Assembly: GCF_016802725.1 (NCBI RefSeq)
Contig: NC_052668.1
Span: 9,022,001-9,086,000 of the forward strand
Origin: Solenopsis invicta
Lineage: Eukaryota; Arthropoda; Insecta; Hymenoptera; Formicidae
Reading direction: 5' to 3'
DNA length: 64,000 bases
The notes under the pieces: model-generated
What the model was told of the DNA's origin: nothing
Seen by the model: only the letters and a program-made list of their open reading frames with translations
The model's database searches: none
In this document: positions 1-10,235 of the stretch, piece after piece
Numbering within the stretch: position 1 is the first letter of the stretch
Layout of the letters: each line of letters opens with the position of its first letter
Position numbers and translations under genes: made by a program

Positions 1-671
1 TAAACACGTAAGTGGATCTGAAAGACCTCATATAAAGTTTTGAACGCTTGCTACGTGAAGACAGAATAAGATAGGAGGTTTGGACCAAGACGTAAAAAAA
101 GTTTTAAATCTCCTCTTTCGATTGATATGGTCGATCAACTTTTTTGGTCAACTAGAATTTGAACGGCACGGCAGCAAAGTTTTGTTAGGATCAATGTGAC
201 CCATACTCGTATACCCTGATAGCCAAATGACCGTAATCAGATGACATTTTGCTGTCACTTATTCCGCATTTAATTTCATCAAACTAAAACCAAGGTGTTT
301 CCACAAACTGTCTATTGTTCTCACGTCATTAAAGTCTTCATTTAAATTCAGCAAATTATTATCACGCATGCACTACATTCAACTGATATGTTTGATATCA
401 AAATGTCAGCAAGTCATTATCATACATGATATCTACACGTGAAGTTTTGTTGTCGGCAATTTGATTACTACCCTAGTAGTAATTTTCTGCAAGATTGCAG
501 TAAATCTTGCAGCAGATTCTTGAACGATTCTGCCAACAGCACCTTATGACCTGTTTCCTCATTATATTCAATTCTTCTGAAAGATTCTGCAGTCAAATTC
601 TTGCAAGAAATTTGTATATATCTGCTGCAATATTTGCAAAATTCTTTTACCAGAATATTAAAGTCTCAAGA
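1..671. other. AT-rich stretch without recognisable gene
   Basis: No reading frame here resembles a protein family I know. The stretch around 485-640 repeats short words built on GATTCTTGCA and CTGCAGAAT, which looks like decayed repeat sequence. Nothing else is supported. Confidence 0.5.
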
Positions 672-1003
672 TGCTTTCCTGCCAAAAATGTACGATTAAA
701 ACTAATTTAAAAAAAGGTAATCCAAATCGATCGAAATTTCTGCATCAAAAATATAAAATTTTATGTGGAACAGCGTTCCATACACACATCATGTTTTAAA
801 AAATTGAGAGCGAGTATTCGTCTCGATGTTACAACGTGTAGCTCCTAAAGGCTCATTGAAGTATGAACCTTGGTATAAAATGGAGAGTCGGCCGCGATGG
901 CGCTTAGACGAAGGCGCTATAACGCCTGCACTTGAAAGAAATCCCCCGCGGCGTGGCCGTCTAGCGGTGGCCCCAGCACTCACTTGTTTGCGTGGGGTCT
1001 TAA
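672..1003 (+). repeat. Dispersed repeat family A, copy 1 (uninterrupted)
   Basis: This copy shares long blocks with 38847-39285 plus 43283-43365, and with 3219-3600 and 50850-51230. Common words are TTTATGTGGAACAGCG, GAGCGAGTATTCGTCTCGA and CCAGCACTCACTTGTT. It has no coding capacity. It matters because it preserves the uninterrupted form of two sites that were hit by transposons in copy 2: CCTGCCAAAAATGTACGATT near 680 (Copia site) and CTATAACGCC near 920 (P-element site). The family ends and class are not resolved. A Pol III-derived SINE is possible but no clean A/B boxes are seen. Confidence 0.7.
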
Positions 1004-1010
1004 GGCCCGT

Positions 1011-1330
1011 ATTCATAGTCGTGACTTATTTTCAAGATCGTCTTAAGTACGGTCTTAAGTTACTCTCTAGATTCATAGTCATGAATCAAGCAATTGCTTG
1101 AGTAAAATCTCAAGTCAAGACTTGTCCAAGACGATCTTGTTTGGAAACGTCTTGTTTGGTCTCGACATGATTCATAGACAGATCTTATTCAAAATAAGAC
1201 CAGACTTAAGACTATCTTATTAGTCATGAATTCATAGTCGTAATAAGACGTCTTATATGACGTATACACAGCCAAATAAGACGATCTTCGCCAAGTCGTG
1301 GTCGAAGTAGACTTAAGCAAAGCTGTAGAG
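1011..1330. repeat. Palindrome-rich MITE remnant (ATTCATAGTC type)
   Basis: The stretch contains ATTCATAGTCGTGACTTA and several inverted or degenerate versions such as TAGTCATGAATTCATAGTC and CATGATTCATAGAC, plus repeated GATCTT/AAGATC and GTCTTAAG words. This pattern fits a non-autonomous element with sub-terminal inverted repeats. Exact ends and target duplication are not clear. Confidence 0.45.
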
Positions 1331-1931
1331 TACTATTCTAACCTCAAATTAATGTTTGCTGGAGTTGAAATACTTAAATTTAAAAAAATGACAACAAAGA
1401 CAAGACTAGTTAATCGTAGATTTTTAATTCCTTTATTTTTGTAAAAACATGACTAGTATTGGAAAAAAAATATAAAAAATATTTTTAGTTTTTTTTTACA
1501 CAACTTATATATACATTAACATGCTCTTTATGCAGTTCTTCGATCTGTGCAAAAATTGCATAAAATAACTGTTAAAATTTATAATTATAATTTTTACTAT
1601 GGTACTTAAAATATAAGAGTGATTTACAATTATATAAATATAATAATATAATCAATAATGTTTGGTAGAAAAAAATATATTAAAAATGTTAAATATATTA
1701 AAAATCTCCGCGGAAACGCAATTTTGACAGCGGATAACCACATGTTATTGATTTACCGAGACGATAAATATTATATCTATCAGTATTAAATAATATTTGA
1801 ATTAAACATTAATGGATATTAAGTAAATGTTAAATAAATATAAAATAAATATGCAATTATGTTAAATTAATGTTTATGAAATTATTGTTTCAAATAAAAT
1901 TTAATGTAAAATAAATATTAAATTAATGTTA
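1331..1931. other. AT-rich non-coding sequence left of mariner
   Basis: Very AT-rich with many AATATTAAATTAATGTT-like words and no supported gene. It directly abuts the mariner TA target. It may be the left part of the family A copy that continues at 3218. Confidence 0.4.
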
Positions 1932-3217
1932 TTAGGAGTACAAATTGAAAACCGCCGTTTTTTGTCAAAATTTGAGGTTTGATTGTTGAAAAATGGTTAC
2001 ATACTTATTCTTGAAAGTATTGTCCATCGCTGGCCACTACTTTCTCTCACCTTTCGGGCAGCATACGAATCCCGCGTCGAAAAAACTGCTCGTCTTTTGC
2101 GGCGATCCACGAATCGACCCAGTTTTTGGCCTCTTCGTAATAATGGAAGTGCTGCTCAGCCAGGCCATGCGCCATTGATCGGAACAAGTGGTAATCTGAA
2201 GGGGCGATGTCAGGAGAATACGGCAGATGAGGTAAGACATCCCAATTCAATGTTTCCAGATAGGTTTTAACGACCTGAGCAACATGTGGCCGAGCGTTGT
2301 CGTGCAGCAACATCACTTTTTCGTGTCTTTGCTCGTATTGTGGCGGTTTTTCCTGCAATGCTCGGCTCAAACGCATTAGTTGTGTTCGGTAGCGAGCTCC
2401 TGTGATGGTTTCACCCGGTTGCAACAGCTCATAATAAATCACGCCGAGCTGGTCCCACCAAATACACAGCATGAGCTTCGAGCCATGGATGTTTGGCTTG
2501 GCCGTCGATGTTGATGCATGGCCGCGGTAGCCCCACGATTTTTTTCGCTTTGGATTATCATAATGGATCCACTTTTCATCGCCGGTTACAATACGATGCA
2601 GAAAACCCTTCCGTTTTTGCCGTTGGAGCAGCTGTTCGCACGCGAAAAAACGCCGTTCGACGTCTCTCGGCTTTAATTCGTATGGCACCCAGTGTCCATG
2701 CTTTTAGATCATTCCCATGGTTTTCAAACGATGTGAAATAGCTTGTTGAGTCACGCCCAATGAATCTGCAAACTCCTGTTGCGTTTGAAATGAATCTTCA
2801 TTCAGTAATGTTTCCAATTGTGCGTCTTCAAACTTTTTCACCTGTCCGGAATGCTCCTTGTCTTCTACGCCGAAATCACGACTTTTGAAGCGTTGGAACC
2901 ATTCTCGACACGTTCTTTCACTAATGGAAGCCTCACCATAAGTTTTTACAATCATTCGACGCGCCTCAGCCGCAGATTTTTTCGAATTGAAGGCAAAAAG
3001 CAAAACTTCCCGCAAATGACGCTTATTGGGCACAAATTTCGACATTTTCGATCACAAAAAAATATATAATGCCGATAGAAATTCACAACTGCAACGATAA
3101 GGAATTGTTGCCAGATGCCCAACCTTACATTTAAAATTTTTGATCTAATGTTTGGCGCCAGCATTTACCGCTGGCGCCATCTACTGGAAAACGGCGGTTT
3201 TCAATTTGTACTCCTAA
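1932..3217 (-). mobile_element. mariner (D,D34D) DNA transposon, complete length
   Basis: The element is 1286 bp with inverted ends beginning TTAGGAGTACAAATTG on the left and the reverse complement on the right. Both ends are flanked by the TA duplication (1930-1931 and 3218-3219), as expected for Tc1/mariner. It carries one transposase gene on the minus strand. It was inserted at a TGTACAAG site of repeat family A. The equivalent uninterrupted site is visible near 50846. Confidence 0.93.
2005..3045 (-). pseudogene. mariner transposase, two nonsense mutations
   Basis: This encodes a 346-codon mariner transposase, the usual length for the family. An N-terminal helix-turn-helix DNA-binding half (SAAEARRMIVKTYGEASIS region) is followed by the catalytic half. 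Catalytic acidic residues are present in TGDEKW, LHDNARPH and SPDIAPSDYHLF, with 34 residues between the second and third aspartates (D,D34D). The frame is continuous over the whole length. It is broken by TAA at 2704-2706, where family members have Gln (a C-to-T change), and by TGA just before the last ~14 codons, where the family has Trp. With these stops this copy should be inactive, but the element is otherwise well preserved and its ends could still be mobilised in trans. Confidence 0.92.
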
Positions 3218-4486
3218 TACAAGATTTAATAACAATACAAATTGTTATTTTTACATGTAAAAATATAAAATTTTATGTGGAACAGCGAACCACATACACA
3301 TCACATTTGAAAAAAAAAACGAGAGCGAAATTCGTCTCAAGGTTACAACAATTAGTTCCCAAAAATTTCACTGAAGCGATTTAGAAAGACGGTCACGGTG
3401 GCGCCTAGATATAATGTTTGTGGCCCCACTCGACTCACGAGAAAATCCCCCGCGGCATGGCTACCTAGTGGAAGCCGCGCAAGCCGTGAAGGCGCAAAGA
3501 CTGGCGTCGCAAAAAAGCTTTGACACATAGTACAAAGTCTATGTTTAAGATTCAAAACTAAAGCAAATCGCTCTATTTTTGAGAGCACCGTAATATGTTT
3601 TTACGTGTAAAATAACTATTAATAATTGAATGTCTTGGATTTTAACCGTATTTGGTGTTTCTGAAATGATTTATAAATGTTTTTCATTTCATAAGTAATA
3701 TACGTTTTCTATAAACCTTTAATTAGCTATACCGAATACGTGTATAAAATACGTTTATTCGTTTAAATATTGCTGTAATAAAAACGTATAAATATAATTT
3801 ACGCTTAAACTTTTATTAGTATATTTAAAAAGTCTATTATACCTGGATATTAAATCCTATTTTTGATATGTTATTTAAAGGGACAACTTTTACAAATTAT
3901 AAACGTATTTAAGAAACGTTTAATTAGTTTATGATAGTATTTTATAGTATTTTTATACGTGTTATAAACGTAAATACATTTCTGGCATTTTATAAACCAT
4001 TTTTCAACGTATAAAATACGTTCCATATTATATATACGTAATAAGAACGATTATTATAAACGTATATTGCACTAACGTATAAAAACCGTTTTAACTATAT
4101 ACATATCTGCCACATACCTATACCTATACCTGTTTTATACCATACTTGCGTTTAATAAACGTATAAAATAATCCAGTTCTTATTGAGTCTATTGTGAATA
4201 GTCGACTAATAGTCATTTATATATTAACTATTAAGTAGTGTGCTGGTGATTATTCCAAATAACCTGATTATGAAATCAATAATCATTCCATAAAAGAACT
4301 ATTGCGGAACGATTATTGCAAATAATCTCATTATGAAATCAATAATCATTTATTCAAAAACTATTAGGAAATGATTATTGCGAATAATCCAATCATTAGA
4401 TGCTACATAATCACTATTAGAGAATGAATAATCACTATTGTAAGTCAATAGTGATTATTGGCTTTCCAATAGTTCATTTCCGTAAG
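3218..4486 (+). repeat. Dispersed repeat family A, long version (copy 3)
   Basis: This stretch matches 50847-52097 along almost its whole length. The shared order is: TTTATGTGGAACAGCG block, CGCGCAAGCC block, many CGTATAAAATACG and ATAAACGTATA words, then imperfect inverted repeats of AATAATCATT and AATAGTGATTATT. It ends in CAATAGTTCATTTCCGTAAGGG. The reverse complement of that end occurs at 45725 at the start of the other long copy. That suggests a TIR-bounded, non-coding DNA element with end CCCTTACGGAAATG. No protein is encoded. Confidence 0.65.
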
Positions 4487-4559
4487 GGCGAATGCAAGCT
4501 CATGACAAGCTGACAGTTTGCTGTCAACATGATATGTTATTATTAATAAACGTTTGCTC

Positions 4560-5132
4560 TTAAGAGGATGCTAAAGTACCACGAATTACCGACATTTACA
4601 GTGCATTAAATATCTTTGGATTGGCTTTACAGAATCACAAAAACTTTTTTTAGAATTGAAATACGCGTAAAAAGAAAGGATGCTCAGGTCAATTTTATAA
4701 GAAAATCGAACAAAAATTTAATAAATCATTAAAAATTCACTCGTATAGCCGTCACCTGAGGTTAACTTTACCTTAATACAGAAGTTGTGTAGCTCGTGCG
4801 TACAAAATGATAGTAGAGCACCCTTCATAAAACATACACGAATAACACTGACCTCACAAAATTACGATTGAACGCCTAACAAAAAAGATACGCTAATGTG
4901 GTTTTACCACATGCATGTTTCGCTCAGCGAAACCGAACTGTCATAAACAGAGCAATATGGAGCCCTACAGTAGTTGATAGGACTTTTCGCAGATGGCGAA
5001 ATAATCAAAAAACAAAGACAGATCTATGCAATGGACAAAGAACAATAGCCTGGTCTTGCTCGATAAATAATCTGCAGTGATCTGTAGGACCGACGTCGAG
5101 GAAGTTCTTCTGTTACTTTAGCATCCTCTTAA
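4560..5132. mobile_element. TTAA-flanked MITE
   Basis: The two ends are perfect 19-bp inverted repeats: TTAAGAGGATGCTAAAGTA at the left and its reverse complement at the right. TTAA sits at each end and can be read as the target duplication, which is typical of piggyBac-type insertion. No transposase is encoded in the 573 bp. The family assignment is inferred from TTAA only, because the inner termini do not start with the usual CCC. Confidence 0.7.
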
Positions 5133-5576
5133 CATTTTATTAACTGATGTGTTTTTGCTCTCCTATTGCTGACTCAGTTTTACGTTAAATTCTATAGCCA
5201 GCAAAATGCCTGCAAATTCACAACAATACACGCAATGCATTACTTTGCCCGATGTGTTGAATCTAGCTTGGTTATCTGGATAGTGTGTAAGTGAAACTTT
5301 TTTGTGAGTATTTTACATAAAAAAGCTAGACAAAATACGTTCGAACAGGTCGATTTGCGGATGTTACTTGCATATACTCTGTCTAAAGTTGGAATACTAT
5401 AAAATACTGTAGAAAAGGGAGTTTTTCCGAAATATATCATGAAACACATAAATTTTCAATTTTAGACACGATTTAATCAAAAATACCTCATATTTGCGGC
5501 AACGAAAACCACGTGCGCGCTCCGACTAACTTCTCGACGCGCGATCACGCGGCAGCACGCGCCGTCCGTGGCGTTC
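5133..5576. other. No gene seen
   Basis: Mixed sequence that becomes GC-rich from about 5500. I see no supported reading frame or repeat end. The GC-rich part may belong to the LTR-like block that follows. Confidence 0.35.
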
Positions 5577-5643
5577 TGTAACGTTCCCATTCCGAGCCTG
5601 CCGACCAAGCACGCGGATTGGTTTGTTCAGCCGCACGTTCGGA

Positions 5644-5650
5644 TATATAA
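5644..5650 (+). promoter_or_regulatory. TATA box of LTR-like block
   Basis: TATATAA lies in GGATATATAAGCCGG, about 55 bases upstream of the first hairpin of the array. It would place the hairpins in the 5' part of any transcript. Confidence 0.45.
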
Positions 5651-5701
5651 GCCGGCAGTGGGAACACCGAGACAGATCTTCCCGGTCCACCGAACCCGAC
5701 G

Positions 5702-5956
5702 GGTCGAGAATCCTTGACCGCGCCTCCGATTCCCGCGAGGACGAGAATACTCGCCTCTACCAGTACCTTCGACGAAGATCCTCGTCGTCTTGACCAGCCG
5801 AAAATCCTCGGCTAACCACGAGCTTCCGAACACCTTCTCCGCAGCCAATCACGGCGAGCATCCTCGCCGCGTTCCATAGCCGAGCATTCTTGGCGAATCA
5901 CGTCACAGTCCGCGACGAGCATCCTCGTCGAGTCCGTAGGCTAGGTATCCCTGGCC
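5702..5956 (+). repeat. Array of eight related short hairpins
   Basis: Eight stem-loops sit at 5702-5719, 5739-5755, 5770-5787, 5796-5813, 5852-5869, 5879-5894, 5913-5930 and 5939-5956. Each has a 6-7 bp stem closing a 4-base loop of the type NATC/NATA/NATT. Examples are CGGCGAG-CATC-CTCGCCG, CGACGAG-CATC-CTCGTCG and GGCTAGG-TATC-CCTGGCC. The outer stem bases differ between copies but mostly remain paired, with some G-T wobbles, one bulge and two A-C mismatches. The inner CGAG...CTCG core and the loop are conserved. Words like CCAATCA or AATCACG recur between hairpins, so the array is also a degenerate tandem repeat. Confidence 0.7.
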
Positions 5957-6182
5957 AATCAGCTCCGTCCTTTCACCCAGGAAAAACTCACTTGTGTAAA
6001 CCAGAACATCGTCAGGGCATCCGCGCTCTGACGATATCCTTGCCTCAGTTTGCACGAGGCGGCTCGGGCGAAGCGCGGATCGCCACCGTCGCACCAACTC
6101 CGCGTTCCGCGAATCCCCGATCACCCCGGACACCGTGTCCGTTTAAACCGCGCGTTCACCGTATAGCTATCATATCAATATT

Positions 6183-6329
6183 GCTCAATGCACACAGCAC
6201 GCGTCAACGCGTTACGTGTGGCAAAGTAGCCAATCATTTTTTCTCTTTTATGGAAAGAAATAAGAAAGCAAAAGAATGATTGGCTATCCGCCATGCGTAA
6301 CGCGTTGACGCGGCTTGTGTGCATTGAGC
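6183..6329. mobile_element. Palindromic (foldback) MITE
   Basis: The arms GCTCAATGCACACAGC... and ...GTGTGCATTGAGC are inverted copies of roughly 55 bases around a central AT-rich loop. The hairpin includes GCGTCAACGCGTTACG on one arm and CGTAACGCGTTGACGC on the other. No coding capacity. Confidence 0.7.
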
Positions 6330-6587
6330 CTATCTCTCGTTTCATCTCGATTATCGCGTTAGATTATGGTTATTATTATTATTATTAATAAGTTTTTTTC
6401 TTTATCGTTTTGTTACTCCAAGCGGCGCTTTACATTTTCATTTGCTAGAACTAGCGTTTCGGACCGCCCGGAGACGTTTTGTTATTGCGATCACCAAGAG
6501 CCAATCACGTTTCCGCTTTGTCGAGTACACTCGTTATGAGGCTTTGCGTAGACTAACCATCTTTTATGTAACCATTAAGTTCTACTA

Positions 6588-6593
6588 AATAAA
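6588..6593 (+). terminator. Polyadenylation signal AATAAA in LTR-like block
   Basis: AATAAA lies about 120 bases before the proposed right end of the block, consistent with LTR-directed polyadenylation on the + strand. It supports the block orientation only weakly. Confidence 0.35.
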
Positions 6594-6716
6594 GATCTAG
6601 CCTTTTGCCATCTAACTCCGAGTGCGATTATTTTACCAAACCCGGCCAATCCGGCGAGTTCATTTGCCACCGCATCCTGATCCTCACCAAACCGTCCGAA
6701 AATCACCAACGTTACA

Positions 6717-7375
6717 AAACAATAAGTAATATTGTTGCGAACTAAAAAGTTATTAACTGTTTACCATATAGTGTGACTCTTTCTGAACAGTACAGTTTAA
6801 AATAAACTAAGTAAATATCTAAACTAATAATAAAGTTAATTAATTCTTTTTCTTAACTTTCACTTTCATTCCTGGAAAGGGCAAAAACATTTATTATTTT
6901 ATTTTTGAATTGATTTCTTCTATAGGATACCAAAATTACCAAGAATATTAAGGATACTGAAAATATCAAAATTAATCAGAGATAGTGACGTTGCATTAAT
7001 AAAACATAATAGAAACGTCATTTAACACTACCTTGGTCTTATTAAATTTTGCAACAATATATCGCAACGATATCACTGGAATATTCCAATGTTATTATCA
7101 ACGTGTAATATTTTTGTGATATTTCACAGTAATATGTAATATTTCTGTGATATTGCAATATTACTGTGATATCACTGCAATATTACATGCTATGTGGGAA
7201 CTTATTGTGTGAGCCGAGCTCCTAATAAAAAAATAATCTATACCCACACAACACAAGAATGTCCTTTGGACATCCAAGGGACGTCGCGGTTCAACATGCC
7301 TTGACGTCCAGATGACATAGCAATTGTGTCTTGTAGACGTTTCGGAAACGACCTTCGGACATTAGGGGAGAGTTA
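6717..7375. repeat. AT-rich sequence with GACGTC-type repeat copy
   Basis: About 7065-7200 repeats AATATTACTGTGATAT-like words. About 7238-7370 is a copy of the GACGTC-rich dispersed repeat (CCACACAACACAAGAATGTCC start, then repeated GACGTC and GGACAT words). Related copies lie near 28800-28975, 33785-34010 and 43975-44285. No gene is supported. Confidence 0.5.
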
Positions 7376-7558
7376 AAGTCACTAGATTTACAAAGTACCG
7401 CAATCATTCCGCCATTTTGGCTTCAACATGCAGCATATTTAAAACGTGCATATATGTATAAATGTATTTAAATAAAAAAAAAATCATAAATTATATAAAT
7501 TAATTTTATTTACAATGATTCTTATTCGCATATGATTTTATTGCAACGCTTTTACTAC

Positions 7559-8070
7559 TATCCCAAATAGCACGCAATATTTATGATAAATATTAATAAA
7601 TATTTATCATAAATATTTTTTATGAATATTATAAAAATATTTTATACATATTTTATATATATGGCGGAAATAGATTATAAAAATTTTTATCAAAAATATT
7701 GTTAAAATATTTTCTAAAATATTTGTCGCGACTTGGATGGGTGAATTTTCGCTTTGGAATTTCCAAAAAAAATTCCTAAAAATAGAATTTTTTTGCAAAA
7801 ATTGTTTTTTAAAATATAGAAATATTGTTTTACTTATTGGGATTATGTAGTGTAATATAATATAGTATTTATGCGGGTATTTCAAACATTTTCAAAATAA
7901 TTATCATAAATCATAAATATTTTTGAAACATTTATGATAAATATTTATAATCAGTCCAATCTACGGCCATAAAAACATTTATTAAATGTTTTGATAAATG
8001 TTTATAAAATATTAAAATAAATATAAATATTTAGTAAATATTTTATAAATATTTTGTGCTATCTGGGATA
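7559..8070. mobile_element. Nested AT-rich MITE carrying a 5S-like fragment
   Basis: Inverted ends TATCCCAAATAGCAC and GTGCTATCTGGGATA match at 14 of 15 positions. The inside is dominated by AATATTTAT words and includes the 5S rRNA-like fragment at 7726-7764. It lies wholly inside the 7376-8500 element, so it is the younger insertion. Confidence 0.65.
7726..7764 (+). pseudogene. 5S rRNA-derived fragment
   Basis: GCGACTTGGATGGGTGA followed by GCTTTGGAATTTCC matches the 3' part of insect 5S rRNA (the C-box region ACTTGGATGGGTGACCGC). The bases after it (AAAAAAATTCCTAA, then a TTTTTTGCAAAAATTG-type tail) match those after the longer copy at 45120-45225. Confidence 0.55.
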
Positions 8071-8680
8071 TGTGTTCAATATGCGTTAATATTATATATG
8101 CGTATTCTATATGCGTTAATATTAATCTTTTTTTTTTTAAGGTAAAATGGATGCGTGCTATAATAAATGTTTTGATAAGTTTAAAAACAATATTGTGGCA
8201 TGACGGCACAAAGTCTGTACGACAATTATTTAAAAACATTTCAATAAAGTCTAAAGGTTTTAATTTATTCAAAATTGAGCATGTTTTTAAACCTTTAATA
8301 TCGTTTTATTTTTCAAAGTACAACAATAACACAACAGATTTAACGCATCTCACGGTGTCTCACGGTAAATAATTACACTTAATGTGTAATTACATATATT
8401 ATGAAAGTGTGCACTCTTCACACTTTCAGACGCCATTTTGGCTCCAAATCCTTATACATTGAGTCTTATGAATTGCGGTACTTTATCAATCTAGTGACTT
8501 TAGGGAGAGTGGGACTGGTTGGCCGCGGAGCAGAGGCGTATTTTCGTTTCGCGACTATGCTAGCGTGTGGTTAAGAGTGTTTTAGGTTGTGACGTCACAA
8601 ATAGCTACCATTAGTGAAAATAACATTTTACTGCTTCTACGGAAACACTAAAAACGTTTTTGCATTATTTCGCGGTGAAT

Positions 8681-8962
8681 ATGAACCAAAGAAAACGGAA
8701 GATAGCCTTAGCCTTGTTAATACAATTATTTAAAGGAGAAACCTTCGATGAAGATTTACTCACAGCATATAGTAAATCAGAAGCAGCGTGTAATGTTGCT
8801 TTGCTGCTTCAAAAAGAGGATAGGCAACGACATTTTAGGTTAGGCCATTTATGCGGCGAAGAATGGGTTCAGTATTACTTAGATTGTGATTTTCACCGGC
8901 TGTTTCGTAAGAATCACAGAAAATTCTATGCAGTACGCTATGCTTTGTGTATTGCCTTATAA
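8681..8962 (+). CDS. Short ORF, possible Harbinger-type N-terminal fragment
   Basis: This predicts a 93-residue protein starting MNQRKRKIALALLIQL. The end contains WVQYYLDCDFHRLFRKNHRKF, which recalls the D-x-F-x-x-x-FR segment near the N-terminus of PIF/Harbinger transposases. No catalytic region follows and the downstream sequence is AT-rich. It could be the first exon of a lost transposase or a chance frame. It follows a TAGGGAGAGTGGGACTGGTTGG motif (8501) that resembles sequence near 22540-22560. Confidence 0.35.
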   Translation: MNQRKRKIALALLIQLFKGETFDEDLLTAYSKSEAACNVALLLQKEDRQRHFRLGHLCGEEWVQYYLDCDFHRLFRKNHRKFYAVRYALCIAL

Positions 8963-9214
8963 ATTTTTCTCATAATTTTTATAATAATTAAAACATTTCA
9001 GAAATACTCAGAAAATCTACATCTTCTCTTTAAAAATTTTTCATATGTATAAATTTTGAAGTATTTTAAAATTTCTTATCCCATAATTTTTAAAAAATAT
9101 TTTTAACTTTTTTAGATTTTATACCATTTCATTAGAAATTATAAAACAAAAAAATCTTAGAGATCTTAAAATATTTCATAATTAACATATATTAAAAATT
9201 CCACGAAATGATAT
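8963..9214. other. AT-rich, nothing recognised
   Basis: This stretch is mostly A and T with TTTTTAAAATATTT words. I see no gene, repeat end or RNA in it. Confidence 0.4.
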
Positions 9215-9275
9215 TGTTACGTCCAGAGTTGAAGTAGGATAGGTAAGACATGGAGGGAGAAGGGAGAGACGTAAC
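9215..9275. repeat. Short TGTTACGTCC...GACGTAACA block, possible LTR-end remnant
   Basis: The block begins TGTTACGTCC and ends GACGTAACA. GGACGTAACA also ends the LTR-like sequence at 15701. Both are bordered by ATAT outside, so the two could mark the outer ends of one degraded LTR element (9215-15701) with later insertions inside. This is an inference from termini alone. Confidence 0.3.
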
Positions 9276-9329
9276 AACTTGAGAATGTGCCCACGAGGCA
9301 CAGGCAGGCCGCGTCGACAACCCAGAATA

Positions 9330-10028
9330 CGAGGTGTGTTCAAAAAATACCGGGAATATTTGTTTTTTGAAAAAAATATTTATTTATTCGTCTACATTAT
9401 TGTTGTCGCCTTCAAAATAGTCACCATTAGATATTATGCACTTATGCTAGCGCTTCTTCCAATCCCCGAAACACTTCTCAAACTCGATCTTTGGGATAGC
9501 CTTTAGCTCTTTCAGCGATGCGGTTTTAATGTCATCTATGCTTGTAAAACAACGGCCCTATAAGGTTCTCTTTATTTTTGGAAATAGGAAAAAGTCACAC
9601 GGAGCCATGTCTGGCGAATATGGAGGCTGGGGCATCATTACAGTATTGTTTTTGGCCAAAAATTCACGAACAAGCAATGAAGTGTGAGCAGGTACATTAT
9701 CGTGGTGCAAAAGCCATGAATTGTTTTTCCATAAATTCGGGCGTTTAATGTCATGGCATGAGCCAATTGATATGCCAACATCATCAGCGACTTCTCTGAT
9801 TGTGATTCCGCGATTGTTCATAACCATTTCTTTCACTTTTTCGACGTTTTCATCGGTTCTTGATGTGCTGGGGCGTCCTTGGCGTTCGTCACCTTCAACG
9901 TCTTCACAGCCATCTTGGAAACGATTATACCACTCGTAAACTCTTGTTTTACTCATAGCAGACTCACCATAGGCCTTTGTTAACATTTCACACACTTTGT
10001 TACACTTTATGTTATTTTTTACGCAAAA
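9330..10028 (-). mobile_element. Truncated mariner (D,D34D)
   Basis: The left end CGAGGTGTGTTCAAAAAAT is a typical mariner terminus preceded by TA. The right terminus is missing: the coding sequence stops matching at a (TA)n run at about 10029-10053. The element has also lost an internal segment of its transposase. Confidence 0.75.
9384..10022 (-). pseudogene. mariner transposase remnant with internal deletion
   Basis: The N-terminal helix-turn-helix region is present (CEMLTKAYGESAMSKTRVYEW and GRPSTSRTDENVEKVKEMV). It then jumps from VADDVGISIGSC to LLHHDNVPAHTSLLV, so the segment with the first catalytic Asp is deleted. The second and third aspartates (HHDN and SPDMAPCDFF) remain at D34D spacing. 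Two TAG stops interrupt the C-terminal part (one at 9558-9560 and one nearer 9440). The first residues are lost at the AT microsatellite. It cannot be functional. Confidence 0.85.
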
Positions 10029-10054
10029 TTTGATATATATATATATATATATAT
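10028..10054. repeat. (TA)n microsatellite
   Basis: A run of alternating TA at the broken 5' end of the mariner transposase remnant. Confidence 0.8.
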
Positions 10055-10235
10055 GTATGAGAAAAAAAAAGAATTTAATTCTATGTAAAAGTAATTTATT
10101 ACAGATTATAGCTGTTAAGGAACACAATTTAGTAAAAAAATAAAAAAAAACGAAAAAATCCGTAGACTCGTGATACAAAGCTCGAGGTTAACAATTACGA
10201 TTATACACATTTATATATACATATATATACATATA

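Larger units (their letters stand above)
5577..6716 (+). mobile_element. Candidate solo LTR (about 1.14 kb)
   Basis: The block starts TGTAACGTT and ends AACGTTACA, so it has TG...CA ends with 9-bp inverted termini as LTRs do. It is GC-rich against AT-rich flanks. It contains a TATA box (TATATAA at 5644) and a polyadenylation hexamer (6588-6593) in the order expected for an LTR promoter and terminator. No coding frame is seen and no target duplication matches at the two flanks, so the borders or the solo-LTR interpretation could be wrong. A short palindromic MITE (6183-6329) is nested inside. Confidence 0.5.
7376..8500. mobile_element. TA-flanked non-autonomous element (Tc1/mariner type)
   Basis: The ends AAGTCACTAGATT...AAAGTACCGCAAT and the inverted copy at 8472-8500 agree at 27 of 29 positions. 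Both sides are flanked by TA. The inside is AT-rich without a transposase and includes another MITE at 7559-8070. It is a 1.1-kb non-autonomous element. Confidence 0.75.

Noticed and set aside
826..1101. 91-residue ORF on + strand
   Set aside because: It lies in repeat family A and has no known domain; other copies of the repeat do not keep the frame.
5627..5848. ORFs in the GC-rich LTR-like block
   Set aside because: They run through the hairpin array in arbitrary frames and show arginine-rich translations typical of GC-rich non-coding DNA.
5890..6279. 129-residue ORF on + strand
   Set aside because: Crosses from the hairpin array into a foldback MITE; no domain and no reason to expect a gene.
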